The notes under the pieces were generated by a model. It saw only the letters and a program-made list of their open reading frames with translations, had not been told where the DNA came from and searched no databases. Shown here in pieces: positions 34,743 through 48,639 of a stretch of 64,000 bases of DNA; within the stretch, counting starts at the first letter, position 1, and each line of letters starts with the position of its first letter. The DNA is from Russula earlei (taxonomy: Eukaryota > Basidiomycota > Agaricomycetes > Russulales > Russulaceae), in the NCBI GenBank assembly GCA_025769875.1, contig JAGFNK010000123.1, forward strand, positions 1 to 64,000, in the 5' to 3' direction. The translations under genes and the position numbers were made by a program.

Positions 34743-35509
34743 AAGATATCTGCATGAATATATGGCCATCACCTTTTTGTTTATTCATCTGTTTTCTCTC
34801 TATGACCTGACTCCTGTGGAGGAAATACCCTGCCATCGCGCAGCTGATGTCTATGTTACTTGTGTTTCGAATACTAACGCTTAGTTATCCGGAACTTCAA
34901 TGCTAACTTACCAATAACACCTGATCACACACTCTTGCCTCCCAATGGAGTGGACTCGTTCTCATGGCCATGGTAACCAGTATTATCATTTAGGAGGATG
35001 TACCATTCTTTTTCTGGCACTTGGGGTAGGGAGTGTCCGCTTCACGAATGCATGATCTCTAGGCGCAGAGAGAGTGGACCGGATGTGCATCGTCCCGTCG
35101 AGTCTTTCGTATCTGATCCACTCGCGGGTGATCACACGATGGCTGTATCGTGAGCGCGTATCTTCCATCGCAGGATGCCGATGTTTTACCAGCCAACGGG
35201 TGGAAGAGCGCCTTGATTTTTGATGTCTACCTGATATACGATCTCATATGACTCGGGAGCCAGCATAGCCTCCGTTCTTTTTTTTTTGCTCGGCATGTGC
35301 CCATCAACTGCCGACGTGTCCTACTATTAAACGTGTCGATTTTATTATCAAAGCTGTCGGGGTTGGTTTTCACTTATCGGAGTGTGAAATTGAGACGGAT
35401 ACGGCGGGTCGCCTTTGCCTGTCTTCACACTCTCAACCAACTTCTTCGACGTCTACTTCCGCTGCCGCCCTTCTCCTCTCTTTGACGACTCTTCAAGACT
35501 TGTTCAGCT
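34743..35509. other. Intergenic between tubulin B and ARF1
   Basis: No gene is seen. Pyrimidine-rich DNA just upstream of 35510 (ccgcccttctcctctctttg) fits a fungal core promoter or 5' leader. Confidence 0.5.
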
Positions 35510-36350
<841 letters not shown>

Positions 36351-36739
36351 GGTGGCATACTGGTTTGAGCTGTCAATGGGGAGGGTCCTGGCAGACTCTT
36401 CTATGATCCTTCCTAACCTACAAAATCTGTGCCCTCTTCTTTGTTGCTGTGCTCTCTCATCACATCCCACCTTTCTCCTTTTTGTGTCGTCTCCCTCTAG
36501 TGCAGGCATCTCCCTTTTCTGTCTAATATCGGATCCGATTTCTCATTTCCGTATACTCATGCTGTGCGTCCGCTGAGGCGTGCACGCGTTCAATCCTGCG
36601 TTCTGTAGAGCTCGAGCAGATATCTTAGTTCACATATCCCCGCGCATGGTATTAGTAATGGCAATGGGAATCATTCATTTACACTTGCCAAGGGCCGTAG
36701 ACACAGCTGGCGTCCAGGAGTAAAGGATGCAACACTGGG
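36351..36739. other. Intergenic between convergent ARF1 and SEC15
   Basis: Short 3' flanks of two convergent genes; pyrimidine-rich; no gene seen. Confidence 0.5.
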
Positions 36740-39700
36740 TCAACGATTCTCGCCAGGGAACAGTCTGCCGACTGCATCTGCCTCCTTTCGCCGCTTCTCG
36801 CCTTTCTCGCGCGACACTTGGTCTCTGCAGCTCGCACCGTAACGTGCTAGTTTCTCGAGTAGAGCTGTGAGCCTTTTTGGCTTGACATATACGTACCTCG
36901 TTTGACGCAGCGACGGCACCAGGTATTCAGTGACCGAATCGGACATCACAAGTGAGGTCATCTGCAAAAGGGTGTTAACAGTCAATAATGGCATAAAAAG
37001 GAGATATAACGAAAAAGAAGCAAAACGAAAGGACGACGGTAGATCAGGTGGGGACGTACGGAGCGCAGCTCAGTGAAAAGAGAGACCAGATCGGCACGGC
37101 CGACACCGCGGAACTGTTCTTCGAGGAAGTCGAGGTCGACGAGAATGTTCGCTATCGCATTTTCGTTTACCACCGGGATGTTTCTATCCGTGAGGAGGTC
37201 CTGCGGTCGTATCGTTAATGGTCCCTGCTCAGTCCCTTTCATCCCTTGCTCCCTTTCACCCCACTTTTTTTTTTTTTTTTTGGAGGGCCCAAAGGGGACG
37301 ATGACGGGGGGGGGGAGCGGTAGGGCGCACGCACCGTGAGAGATTGCGCGATATACGCCGTCGCCGCGCGATACGCCTCGTCCTTGTACGCGTCGCTGAT
37401 CTGCAGAGAGTCGACGACGGTCGTGAGCCAGTTGACGAGCTCGTAGAGGTACATGCTCGGCGCGTCCTCGCGCGTCGCGGGCGTCCAGTCGTACTCGGAC
37501 AGTCCAAAAAAGTCGTCGAGCTTGGAATTGATGAAGGCGGTGATCCGCGCCGACGCGCGCGTTTGCGACTTGGCGAAGGACGTCGCGGCGGTGAGGCGGA
37601 TCGTGCCCCCGCGTTGTGCGGAGCTTGGGTCGCGTATGCAGGAAGTTCGATGTAGCGGGGGGGAAAAGAAGGAGAGAAGGACGGGCAGGGAGCGCTTACC
37701 GGAGGGTGGTTAAAGTACGCTCGAGCTCGGCGCAGGCGACTTCGAAGTGCTCGAGGTTGGTGATGATTTGCGCCACTTGGGAGAGCGTCGATGTCTTTGC
37801 TAGCTTATCGCAATAACTGTCGCTGACGTGGTCGGAAAGAATGGTATCTAGTGACTGTGGACAATTTCATCGACGATGCTTGAGGATCAGGGGAGGAAAT
37901 GTACCTTGCTCAATAACTCGTCAACGTTCCGATGGTGTTGGGATACGCCTTCGATAAACTGATAAAATCGCTGAACGAAATCTCGGATCTGATTTCCGAT
38001 GAGCATCATGAAGGGAGCACAGGAACTCTTAGAGCATACATCTTCACAACAAAGATAGAAGCTTTGTGACCAAGGAAAGGTCAGAGGAGTTGAAAAGCTG
38101 CAATTATCGGTAGAACGGCTGAGCAGGGCTGAGCTGAGAACGCTGTGAATGGTTACCCAGATAGTTCAGCACGCTCAGCGCTGCTGAGCCACACGACCTT
38201 CAAAACAGCGTCCTTCTCCGTCGGCTTGTCGACATGCATTGGTTGATAATCGTCTTGTACTACAATCTGAGAAGTGTCACTGAATAAGCTAGCCACCGGC
38301 TCGCAGCGGTAGAACTTTTACGTCTTTGAAGCGTTTACTGAATTGCCGTTCAAGTAAAGTGGCGTATCGCTCGAATAAGCGGAAAACTGCTGCATGTAAG
38401 GACGAAGTCGAGTATTGGTATGCCTAGTGAGCCGAAGGAAGTTAGGGACACGCCAAGCCCATTAAAGCCCTATACCTCAAGAGTGAGAATGAATGCTATC
38501 AGCGTTTCCTTTGCATGCAGATAGCTGTCGGGATCGGTTACATTCCTAAGGACATCATCCACTGCCTCTGCAAGCCTTGCAGCGATCGCATCCCATAGTT
38601 CTTCTACTTCAGCTTTTGATCGAAAGGAGCCAGTAGTCTGAAGAACGTGGGATTCGATGATGAAAAAGCCAATTATTTGTTCAGTGAGAGGAACTAGGGA
38701 TGGCAACTGAAGAGGGACGGGGAGGATGAGGTCTGATTGTGCCTTCCGAGTTGTAAGTAGACGACGCAGATGTTTTTTTGGATAAGCATACCTTGCGGTC
38801 AGCTTGGTAAGACTTCCGGAGCTCATCGAGAGAGTCCAAGGTGGAGTAGATGTGAATACTCTGATATAGTGGACTGAAGTCAACCTTTAAAGTCTCTAGC
38901 ACCATATCTACTGACATGTGAGCTAAACAACATGGATATGGGACATGTACGCACCGTCGGTCGTTTCGTAACTAACGGTTTCAACGGCGCTACCAACGCG
39001 ACTGAGTCGGATTGTGGGGTCCTTCTCTCGGCGGGACCGCCAGCGCCTCGTTCGGTTCTCCATAGCTTCGAGAGCGAGTTTCCCCACGTCGCCAGTAAGG
39101 TTACGGATTTCCAACAACCACTGCTTCGTCGAGGCCGTGACAGCGTCCTTGATTTGCCCACGCAGAGATGGGAGTGACATAAGTATATGCTGAAATAGTG
39201 GGGTCTGAGATAGTGATGACTGAGGCATGCTCTGGATATCTTCTAGAGACTGGACGACCGTTAGGCTATATAACAAGGTAAAAAGTAGGAGCATCACGCA
39301 CCCGGAGAGCACTCCAATACTTCCCCTCTTTCACCATCTCGCCTACCCGGTCCACGACGTCCAATACCCGCAAACTGGCTTGTAAGCTATCGATTGCTTC
39401 ATCAAGGTTCGTCGCTGTCTTCTTTGACTGAAGCAGCGCCCGTTTCTTCTCGGCAAGGCCACGTCCGAGTTGCGAGACGGACGAGTCAAGGCTCCCAATC
39501 TTGTCGCGCAAATTGTGGGTGTAAGATTTGACAGTGAAGAGAGTGGAGACAGCAGATATAAAGTCCTGATAGTTATCTCCGCAGATCTTTTCTATCTCGG
39601 CATCCTTGGAGTCAATGAGTGCTTGTAGCGTACGGAGATAGGCATCCTGTTGTCTGTTGGTATGGATTTGCTTGATAATTGGGCCAAGCTGCTCAAGATT

Positions 39701-39793
39701 CTCAGACGAGGAGGACTGGTCGAGGAGGTGGATTTGCTGTAATTGTTGTTCCACGTTCTCCTGAGTGAACTGTGGCCGTCTCCGAGGAGGCAT
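36740..39793 (-). CDS. SEC15: Exocyst complex component Sec15
   Basis: Eleven minus-strand exons (39793-39302, 39249-38955, 38910-38792, 38742-38476, 38423-38322, 38266-38157, 38097-37905, 37854-37700, 37623-37335, 37224-37060, 36961-36740) total 802 residues, the usual size. It starts MPPRRRPQFTQENVEQQLQQ and has the Sec15 N-terminal coiled coil (LDSSVSQLGRGLAEKKRALL), VDFSPLYQSIHIY, SYQADRKAQSDLIL, FEACAELE-like sequence (HFEVACAELE), SEYDWTP, YLYELVNWLTTVVDSL and the terminal ...AVGRLFPGENR. Sec15 is the exocyst subunit that binds Rab GTPase Sec4 on secretory vesicles, important at hyphal tips. The intron at 37225-37334 is longer (110 bp) and holds runs of T and C/G that might slip in sequencing. 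Nup192 is divergently transcribed. Confidence 0.94.
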
Positions 39794-39940
39794 TTCGATG
39801 TTCAGAAGCCAGAGACGGCGTCAAAGTTGTCGTTGGATGTCGGTCGTTGTCTTCTGCGAGTGTCGCAGGCTGACCGACACGCGTGGCACAACGCGTCGAC
39901 GCCTAGGCATACACACCTTCAACCACCTCCACATAGGGTC
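39794..39940. promoter_or_regulatory. Shared divergent promoter of SEC15 and NUP192
   Basis: Only 147 bp separate the two start codons (39793 minus, 39941 plus), so both 5' leaders and promoters overlap here. No TATA box is seen; CpG-rich (tgtcggtcgttg, acgcgtcgacg). Confidence 0.7.
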
Positions 39941-42900
39941 ATGGCTGCCGAGTCATCGAAACGGTCGAAACTGATCGACGTGTATGTGTTTCATACCCAT
40001 CGTTGTGTTGTTCTCACTCCCAGGCGTAGGACCTACCAACAACTTCATTTGCTTTTGTCCGGTTATGAGGCAAACACCACACCACAGCAAACGGAAGAGA
40101 TTCTCCAAGCACGTGTAGATGTCTTGAAGGACCTCAGAGATCCATTTCGAAAGCCAAATGCGGAGTCTCGAAAACGCGTAGACAATGTCTCGGTCAAGCT
40201 ACGCGATGGCGTTCTCGTCCAGGTCGAGCAGGCAGACAAAGATTTTATATTCGCCATCAGCACAAGATTCAACATCGACGAAGTCGAGGCTCTTGTGCTT
40301 TTCCGGTCTTTTCTATACAACGAAGGAAGCGTACTTCAGGATCTGGAGTCGAATGGCGACGATGCATTTGTGCGACGCGTCGTGGATGCCTTCTCTCCAT
40401 TTTATCATTCAGAACGGCGATGCGTTGCACGTCTCCTCGTCCCTATATTTCGTGGCCAGGAGGACGAACATTCCTTCTTTCATAATCAAGCTGCAGCAAT
40501 CCTTCCCCAGATCATCCCCGACGGCCCTGCGTTCGTGCAGCACGTGGTGGACTTCTATGTGGAGAAGACACGCGCTCCTTTGGACGAATCGTCATCAAAC
40601 GATCCAAGACTCGCTTCTCGCTGGGCAAAAGAAAACTTGCGCGACCAGCTGGTCCTACTTGAGGTACTCTTTTGGGCAATGTGGAGCTTCGTCCCGCGTC
40701 AGGGCCCCATCGTCGCCAAGATATACGAGACAGCATATGAGACAAAGCTCGGATCCATTCAACGTAACGCAACGTTGCTATTGGATGAAGAAGGTGCTAG
40801 ATTACTGCAGGATTGCGCTGCTGTGTGGTTATTGCTCATGATCGAGGTCCTGGAGCTCGAGACCTTCTCGGACAATGGCAACCCCGCAATCTCCGGCCCT
40901 TCGTCCACGGGGGGCTTGTATACGTCGCATCCCGATTCCCTTAAACGCATCCATCAACTAGTCACATCACACGGCGATAGCAACTATGCCGCCATCTACC
41001 TTGCGTGGACCTTGATCTTGGCACGTCTCGAGAAGGCAGTGTTAACCCTTGACGACTGTCCGTCGGCATACCGATCCTTTTTTGATTCTCTTGATATCTT
41101 AAACGGTCGGCCCTTCTCAAAAAACAGAGAGCCAGTACATACGCTCATGTTGCAACGTGTCCTGGACCCAAGTGTCGGGCTGCTCAACCTCCTCCTATCA
41201 CTCTTAACAACTACCCCACTGTTCGTGACTTCTATCGCATGGAAAACCGACTCTTCCATTTCTGAGCCGAATGCCGTGGCCTATCGCTCGGTATTGAAAG
41301 GCACGCTTGTCGTTTCTTATACCCTCAACGTGGCTTACAATTGTTACGTAGGCCTCCTCATCGCGCTATCGGAACTACTTCCAGTAGAGCTCATTCCAGA
41401 TTTCGATACCTTCATCGACGTTTGGGTTGCGCTACTCGGGCAGAGTGAAACCCGCTCAGTAATTGGGCTTTGCCAACAATTTTGGCAATATGATCTGACG
41501 AAGAGTAAAGCTCGTCGTGCTATCCTCGATGTACCACGCTCGCGCTTCCCAGTGCAATTTACGCCGCTGCTACGGTTGCTTGGGGCCCTCACCGGCCGCG
41601 GGTTCAAGGATGCAGATCTCCTGTCCACTGTAGACCACCGTCAACACGATCCACCCCCTGATGGAGGCACGGGCACAGTGTGCTCAAGAGGTTTCATATT
41701 TCTTCGAGAATCTGCCGACGTACACACAAATTTTGCCCACAAGCGCGTGCACGGGGTCACAAGCGCTATACGAGAAGGTTCCCGAGCGATACTGGCTCAT
41801 CTTCCAAAGCGTCGGGCCCTACCTACACCAATCTGCGGCCATTAAAGCTCCCAGGTGGAACCATTCTCCCTGCTCGGTCAACCGGTCGTCTCCTTAGTCA
41901 GGACGGGGAGGATTTCGTCATCGTATCATGGCAGTGTGAGCACTCTGGATGGAAACTCCTGGTCGAGGTCCTATATGGCTATGTCCGACGCAAACGCCTG
42001 ATACCAGGTTTATCCGCCCCTGTTGCAAGTGCTGCCTGTCGGGAATCGCATGGCCTCGCAACCACCCGTAGTTCTTCGCCTAGAAGACATCGGACTTGAA
42101 CTTGAACCTGATGGAGATGGTTCGGTTGTGGCCGCCGCACTCGACTTGCTTCGTACCGTCATATCAGACAATCAAGTCCTCGCAGCACAGGTTCTCAGTT
42201 CGCTCGAAAACAGCGACCATGTTGGAAACACGACAGATGGCGACTCGCCGGGCCTGGTGCAACTGACGATGCTCATCCTCGAGGACGCACTTATGCGCTC
42301 CGCGCGGCAGCGTAGCGGAACACCCCCAGAATCTGCCCTTATAACGTCGGCCATGGGTCTACTTGCGGGACTGCTCTCACTCCCAGAGTATGCTCCGCGC
42401 GTATGGCTATTTGCGCGCGCATCGACTGCATTATTCGACTCTCCACGCAGTCGTGGCGCCATGGCCGCTGAGCGTGCATTGGGAACATACGCGACCACGC
42501 AGGCACTGCTCCATCTCGTTCATGCGTTGTGGACTGAAGCATCTGGTACTTTACTTGCACCACACGACGGAAAAGCTCGCTTGATTGAGATCAAGGAGGA
42601 GGTACTCCTTCGTGCGCTGCGTTTCGTTCACGTCGAAGTGTGGGTTGAGCACGTGGGGTGGAAATACGCGCAGCTGGGAACGCGTTTCGAGCTCGGGAAG
42701 CTCGTGTCAGGCTTGTATGCCGATATCCTCGATCAAGTACCGCCGGATAGGAAGGGTCCTTTGTCAATAGTCAGTCGGGCCGTTTTCGAGGCGCTAGTGT
42801 CCAAGGCAACGACTTCCACTGTCGAGCCTCTGATCTCCGTGTTCACCAGCTTCGCTGTTGTCTCACGCCGGATTCGTGCATCCCGTCGCCTTAGCGATCT

Positions 42901-45900
42901 TCTTGGCCTACAACTTGTTCTCCGATCCCACCTCCGTGTTTCGCGTCTCTGCCTGATTTTCAAGCAGCGCATTTGTGCAGAGGAGGGGCCTTGCTTGCTG
43001 GAGCATGCCTTGTGTTCAAGGGCGAACAGCAGCAGCGGGTCGTTCGGCGGAGGACGACACAAGTCGGACCCTCTCGATGTCCTCACAGGGTTTGTCGAAG
43101 ATCCCTCTACCGATTCCACGGTTCCACTGGAATCCATCCGTTTATTATACGCATTATGCTCATCATTGTCGACTTCGAAGTTTTCCGGCCCGTCCATGGT
43201 TGGTCAATTATCCGATCCAGAAGCAACAGTCGCGGCGCTGGTGGGGGTGGCTCGACATCCATACCACGACTTGGACGTGCGACTTGGTGTATGGCGTTTT
43301 ATGGCGCTCGCCGTTGAAACAGAGCCCGCCCTTGGTCACCTTTTCATCGTGGGCCATTTTCGGCCTCCCAAAGAGGAATCCGCTGAGGATAAAGGGAAAA
43401 GTAAACGCGTGAGCGCACTTGATGCTGCTAGGGAGATGCTTGCGAACTGGAACGAGTACTGGGAGACAAATCCACAGCTGCTTTCGGCTGTTTTGGGTTT
43501 CCTGACAGTTGTATGGCAACGCGGGTGGGATCATCAGTCGACATTAACCAATATCAGGAAGAATTTTGAGTTCTGGAGTCAGCTCGCCGCACTTGCCAAG
43601 GAAGAAATATCCCCAGCGCCGGAGTACAAGAGCAAGGAACTGGTTGAGATGGCCGGATATCCGCGTGCCGCATACCACGAGAGCATCTCATCTCATTCGT
43701 ATCGGGTGCTATCAAAAGCTTTTGCAATACGGATCATCGCACTCGATATCGGCTTGGACCCGGCCCCGTCAGCCAGGGAACATCGAGCGAAGCCCCAAAG
43801 CTACCAGTCTATCGAAAGCATTTTCAAATCTGAGGAGCAGTTTTCGAATGAACTCCACGAGGCGATCTTCAATGCCTACGACCCGACTCTTTATGCAGAT
43901 TTTGCAGAGCAAGCCGAAGGACACTTTCCGGACTTGGTTCTTGAACACTATGAATCAAGAGAGCTGGTCGGAGAGCGCGAGCTAGGGGATGACTTTGCCT
44001 TCGCAAGCGAGCCTCTTCAGTTGCGAATGGAGCTTTCCAACATTGAATCTATGGACACAACTGTAGCCCGTGCCGACGAACTTATTCATACGCTCTTCTC
44101 CATCAACCTCAACCTCTCCCTAGCGTATGCATCAACCCAACTTGGTCAATCGTGGCAAGCATTTCTGGTCAAAGTTGCACCTTTCTTACAAGGTGATATC
44201 AAATTTCGTCCTGTCGTATTGTCGCTTGCGTCATCGATATCTGCTTCAATCGCGAAAGAGAAGCGTTCTGGGGAAATCATTCTCACTGCTCATGGTGTTC
44301 GTTTAGCGATCCTTCTGGCGCTGCTGGAACTAGCATGGTTCTCGGGCGCCGCCTTTGGAGACGAGAAACGAGAAGTCGCAAACTTTATGAAGGTCATGGG
44401 GAGCGCCCACGGTATTGTTGTCAGCGAGTGGCAGCCACCATTGGATTCCCTGCGCAAAGCGACTCAGGCACCATTTCACCGCACTCTACTACAAATCATA
44501 TACTTCTGTGCGAAGGAGTGCCGCGGCTTATCCCATCGGCCAAATGTGTATACCGCGGAGTACCGCCTTATTACTTCATCTACGATCAACGCCTCTCTTG
44601 TGTTCGTCATCGACGCCCTCCGATTTGTCTTTGATGCCGCAAGAACGCGGTTGGACGTGGACGTGGACACAGATATGCAACTTTTGGTCGCAGTATTTGA
44701 ACAATGCACTCGCCCAGACATCAACCCATCGACTGGCCACTGGCTAACGAGATGCCAAGAAACCAGTGTTCTCCGATCCAGTATGGAGCTTTTCGTGCAG
44801 ACTGATTTAAGTGGGCTGTCGATACTCCAGCATACCCGGGCCCGGAAGCAGACTCTCTATGCCCCCCACATCCTTACCTTCCACATCGCCTTTGCCAGCA
44901 TCCAGTCTTCGGCAGAGCGATTGGCCAGCGAGAGGGTTCTGGTGGCCTACAGCAACAGCAGTATGACGATGGCTATCAGTTCCGGTCAAGTTGATGTCGC
45001 TCTGCCTGAGCTTCCGGGCGAGCGGAGTCCTGCCCATTGGGCATATTGTGTCATGCTTTCCGTCGTTTCCGGTGTTATCTCGTCCTTGGGTTGGCAGAAG
45101 CACTTCTTCGAGGCAGAGGCGAGCGGTTTCATTCAGCTGTGCGGGAACCAAATCACGCGGGCACTTTCGTGGACTGTTGGTGATCCCGTGACACTCCCCT
45201 TGGTGGAAGAGATGGAGCGGGTCGTCAACCTTTTCTACTCGATCGCCTCCTCCGCTCCCCCAGAAGGACATCGAAATGAGATAACGCAGAAGATCTTGTC
45301 GACCTTCAGCACAACAGCCCTGCACCTCCTCCAACAGCTAAATTATGCTCTGTCGCATCCCAACCACCTCGCGAGCCTCATCGAACCCGTGATGACAGAC
45401 GAGCGTGTACAACTGGAGAAAGACAGTCGATTTCAGCCTTCGCAGTCCATCGCTGCCGAAACCATCGATCCTGTCTCGCGACCCTTCCTGGCGAAGCTGA
45501 TTCATAGGTTCTATAACCTCACGAGCACTATTGTGTGCACTCTTATCTCTATCAGCTCTGCGGAAGAAGTACTACGCGGTAGCCAATACCTTCCCCTTCG
45601 ATCCGCCCTGGTCGTCCCCGTGAGTGCTCGGCCTACGACCAAAGTACTCGTGACAGTCCCTCACGCAATGACTTGGTTCTTTTGCAGCATACAAAGGCGG
45701 TGCTTGGGGAGCCGGCGTCGATGGGGACACTCATCGAGCTTGCCAGTGGTACCTTGGATACACTCAGCCACCTCATCGCGCGGCCTGCTGGACAAGCGTT
45801 AACAGTGACCTCTCCAACGCGGCCGTCCGAACGTCCACTCGACGTAGGTGCCGCGATCGTGGCCACGCGTCGGACCGTCGAGGCAGTTTTATTCTACGCG

Positions 45901-46233
45901 ACGACGCAACTCGGTGCGTGGGTAACGACTCCGGAGCCGCTGGATACAGGAGCGAGTGCAGACCTGGAGACGATGGAGGATGCGGGCGGAGACCCGGCCA
46001 ACACGAATCATAGCGAGCGTCGTGCGGCCTCTCGGCGGGAGTCGACGGTGCTTACGGAACGCATGAGAAGGGGGTTGACGGTGGAAATCTCGGGCGAGCT
46101 AAAGGCGGTTCTAGAGAAGGCTCGCGCCCTGTTGGCCAAAAGCCAGCCGACCACGGGAGAAAAGCAGAGCGCAGTCGATATAACGACCGTCTTGCTGGGT
46201 TTCTTGAACCAGAGGATGATCGGTAGTACATAG
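39941..46233 (+). CDS. NUP192: Nucleoporin Nup192 (Nup205 family), one apparent frame break
   Basis: Exons 39941-39981, 40024-41629, 41679-42007, 42072-45619 and 45688-46233 give about 2022 residues, the size of Nup192/Nup205 scaffold nucleoporins. Supporting sequence includes the helical N-terminus (AISTRFNIDEVEALVLFRSF), RLASRWAKENLRDQLVLLEV, LRPLKLPGGT, VSWQCEHSGWKLLVEVL, VLRLEDIGLELEPDGDGS and the C-terminal EISGELKAVLEKARALL. The protein belongs to the inner ring of the nuclear pore. Within exon 3 the frame shifts by one base near 41791-41797; both sides are clearly coding and no usable intron fits, so this is either an assembly error or a recent mutation. The first intron (39982-40023, 42 bp, multiple of three) is plausible but could be retained. 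The start is shared-promoter neighbour of SEC15. Confidence 0.9.
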
Positions 46234-46611
46234 TTTTTTATTACGCGGGCGTGACAGTCATTGTAGTTTAAAATCTGATGTATATCTCAAATCCCAAAGT
46301 TTATGGAAGGGATCGCTCAAGCACTTGAATCACTCATTCAATAGAGGAACCCCGATGGGTCCAAAGATAATTGGCCCGATAATTACTACTGATGGTGTAC
46401 ATTTCGAGACCGTAGGGAAATGAGTAACGTTTCCCCATCACACCGCCCGCCATCATGAAGTCGAAGACGTTGATCGGTAATACCGTAATGCGTGATACAT
46501 CAAACCAGCTTGTTGTGATCAGCGTGAAATAAAAAAACTTATTACTCATTAACCCGGACCACGAGTAATCCCATCGCGTATTTGGTACTGTAATCTCAGA
46601 CGACTACCTAA
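46234..46611. other. Intergenic between convergent NUP192 and P450
   Basis: No gene seen; the ORF 46334-46549 is not supported by any motif. Confidence 0.5.
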
Positions 46612-48639
46612 TTATTCGTACTGGGGTTCACAATAGGCATGCAGATGCTGTCCTTCGAACAATGGCAAGAAATGCTCCGACCATGTCAGGTCGGCCGGCC
46701 TTCATGAGCGTCAATCAACATCGGTTAGTCATCGGACAAAAGGAAAAACGGCGTTCTCACTTGGCGGGGTCATTACGAATGTCGAAACGGCGGAACAAGT
46801 GCGCAAAGCACATGTATAATTCGCAGTACGCCAGACTGGGTGATGTGATCAGCCTCATCGCCCTCGAAGCATTCTAACACTTACTTTATGCCGAGACAAC
46901 TACGTGGTCCTTTCGAGAACACTACTAGCCAATTCTCCAAAGATTTCGATCCTGGCTGAAGCCATCTCTCAGGAAGGAATTCGCACGGCTGGTCGAAAAT
47001 ATCTTCCGAGAACGACACAAAAAGGGCGCTTTGACCTACGATTGTCTGTTGATAGAATCAGTTATGAATCAAACACTGATGTGAGTGAAACACAGACCCC
47101 ACCGGGGATCTTTGCCCCGGAAATCATCGCACCAGATGGAGGAACCACGCGAGGAAGACTAGCCGGCGACGGTACAGCGAGACGAAGTGTCTCTTTGATC
47201 ACAGCCGTCTAGTTGATTTTCAGAACAGGATCGCGCTTGAATAATTGAATATACTCGCCAAGAAAGGAAGTTTTTCGAGTTCTTCGTACGGTGGAGGTTG
47301 GTCAAGGACAGGCCATGCCAAGCGCACCTCCTCCACCAGTTTCTGCTTCACCTCAGGATTGTGCAATAGATGGTAGAAACCAATCATGAGGGTTGTCCCG
47401 ACGGTGTGAGATCCTGCTGCAAATAGCACCAAGGCCTCATGTCGGAGATGTAATGCGGTGGGTGTTGGGCGCCCTTTGTTTGCTTCTGGATTTAGAAGTT
47501 CGCTGTATATGATACGATGTGGTGCATCATCTAACATCTTAGGGTTTCGTAAGATGGCTTTGGTCTGAACAATGAGTGCCTAGAAGGGGTTGTTTTGAGA
47601 CGAAAGGTCATGAAGAAATCAACTACCTTACGTCCTTGAAGATGACCAACCCTTTCAGCCTAGGAGATACGATCTTGAGAAGCCAATGTGGAAAGTTACG
47701 TAGAATCCAGGCAATAACCCCAGAAAATTTCGCATAAGTAACGGTAGGCATCGCTATGTCGACCCCTTCAATAATGTCACCATGAAAACCAGGGAATGAT
47801 AGTTGGTTAAAGGAAGCTGAAAACAAGAAATTGCCGATTGTGTCGGCACTGAAACATTGAAAGCCGAGGTAGAGATTGCTTGACTTGCCTGCACAGGGCT
47901 GAGATTCTGCAAGCTGCTGAATTAAAGAGCTTACCAGCAACGGTTTGTTCTTGAAGAGCGTCACAGAATCGATCCAACTAGTAATCTGATTAGTACTGCG
48001 ATACGCCAAGCGGGGAATGTCGATCGTACGTGAGCCCGAACAAGGTGCTGCAGCTCCAAGATGGCCGATTTTGAAAACAGATTAGAAATCAGCGACCTGC
48101 GGTGCTTCGAGTTCTCGTAGTTGGTTTGCGTGAAGAATGATTCGGCTGCGTCGAAGGCGCGGTAAAATTCACTGTCCTTGTCCCACTTGTTCTGGACATT
48201 GTAAATCTCATTGTACACTGTCGGTCTCGAAAAATGTAGCTGTCAAGTTCAATTCGAATTGAGCCCCGGCTAGGTAAAGAGTAAACAATGCGCGGGCGTC
48301 GGCGCTATTTACCTCATTAGGGGCAATTCTGATAATGTCACCTAATCAACATTTCAAATCGATCACACACAAAAAGGGGTCAAAATGAAGGCAGGCTGTA
48401 CCGTATTTCTGATGCAGCTCCACGCGCAGGTCAGCTAGGCTGATACCCTTACCCAGTTCCATGTAGGCAAGCCACCATTTTGTACATGCTGCGCCGCGGG
48501 GTCCCGGGAAACTAGCAAGTGGGTGGAAGAAGAGGTTATGAATGACGCGGAGGAGACTGTAAAGCAGCCAGCCCAAAACTGTCATCACAATCCCATGTTG
48601 TTGGAAGAAGGTCAGTAGAGAATGGGCATCCGCGTCCAT
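46612..48639 (-). CDS. Cytochrome P450 monooxygenase
   Basis: Ten minus-strand exons (48639-48402, 48341-48313, 48239-48030, 47977-47935, 47888-47632, 47579-47259, 47208-47098, 47045-46885, 46835-46761, 46699-46612) give 510 residues. Present are an N-terminal membrane anchor (VMTVLGWLLYSLL), a proline hinge (SFPGPRG), the K-helix ExxR (KETLR), FLPERWL, and the haem-binding FSKGPRSCLG with the axial cysteine. It resembles the broad fungal ER monooxygenases of secondary metabolism or detoxification; the substrate is unknown. The I-helix motif reads AGSHTVG, with histidine (codon 47406-47408) where an acidic residue is usual. Exon 2 has only 29 nt. The intron 47209-47258 seems to start with GC (GCGAGT). 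It is the last host gene before the transposon block. Confidence 0.9.

Noticed and set aside
41630..41665. 37-bp intron in NUP192 ending at GATGGAG
   Set aside because: The acceptor 13 bases further (GGGCACAG) gives a normal 49-bp intron and a better match to the family (CAQEVSYFF).
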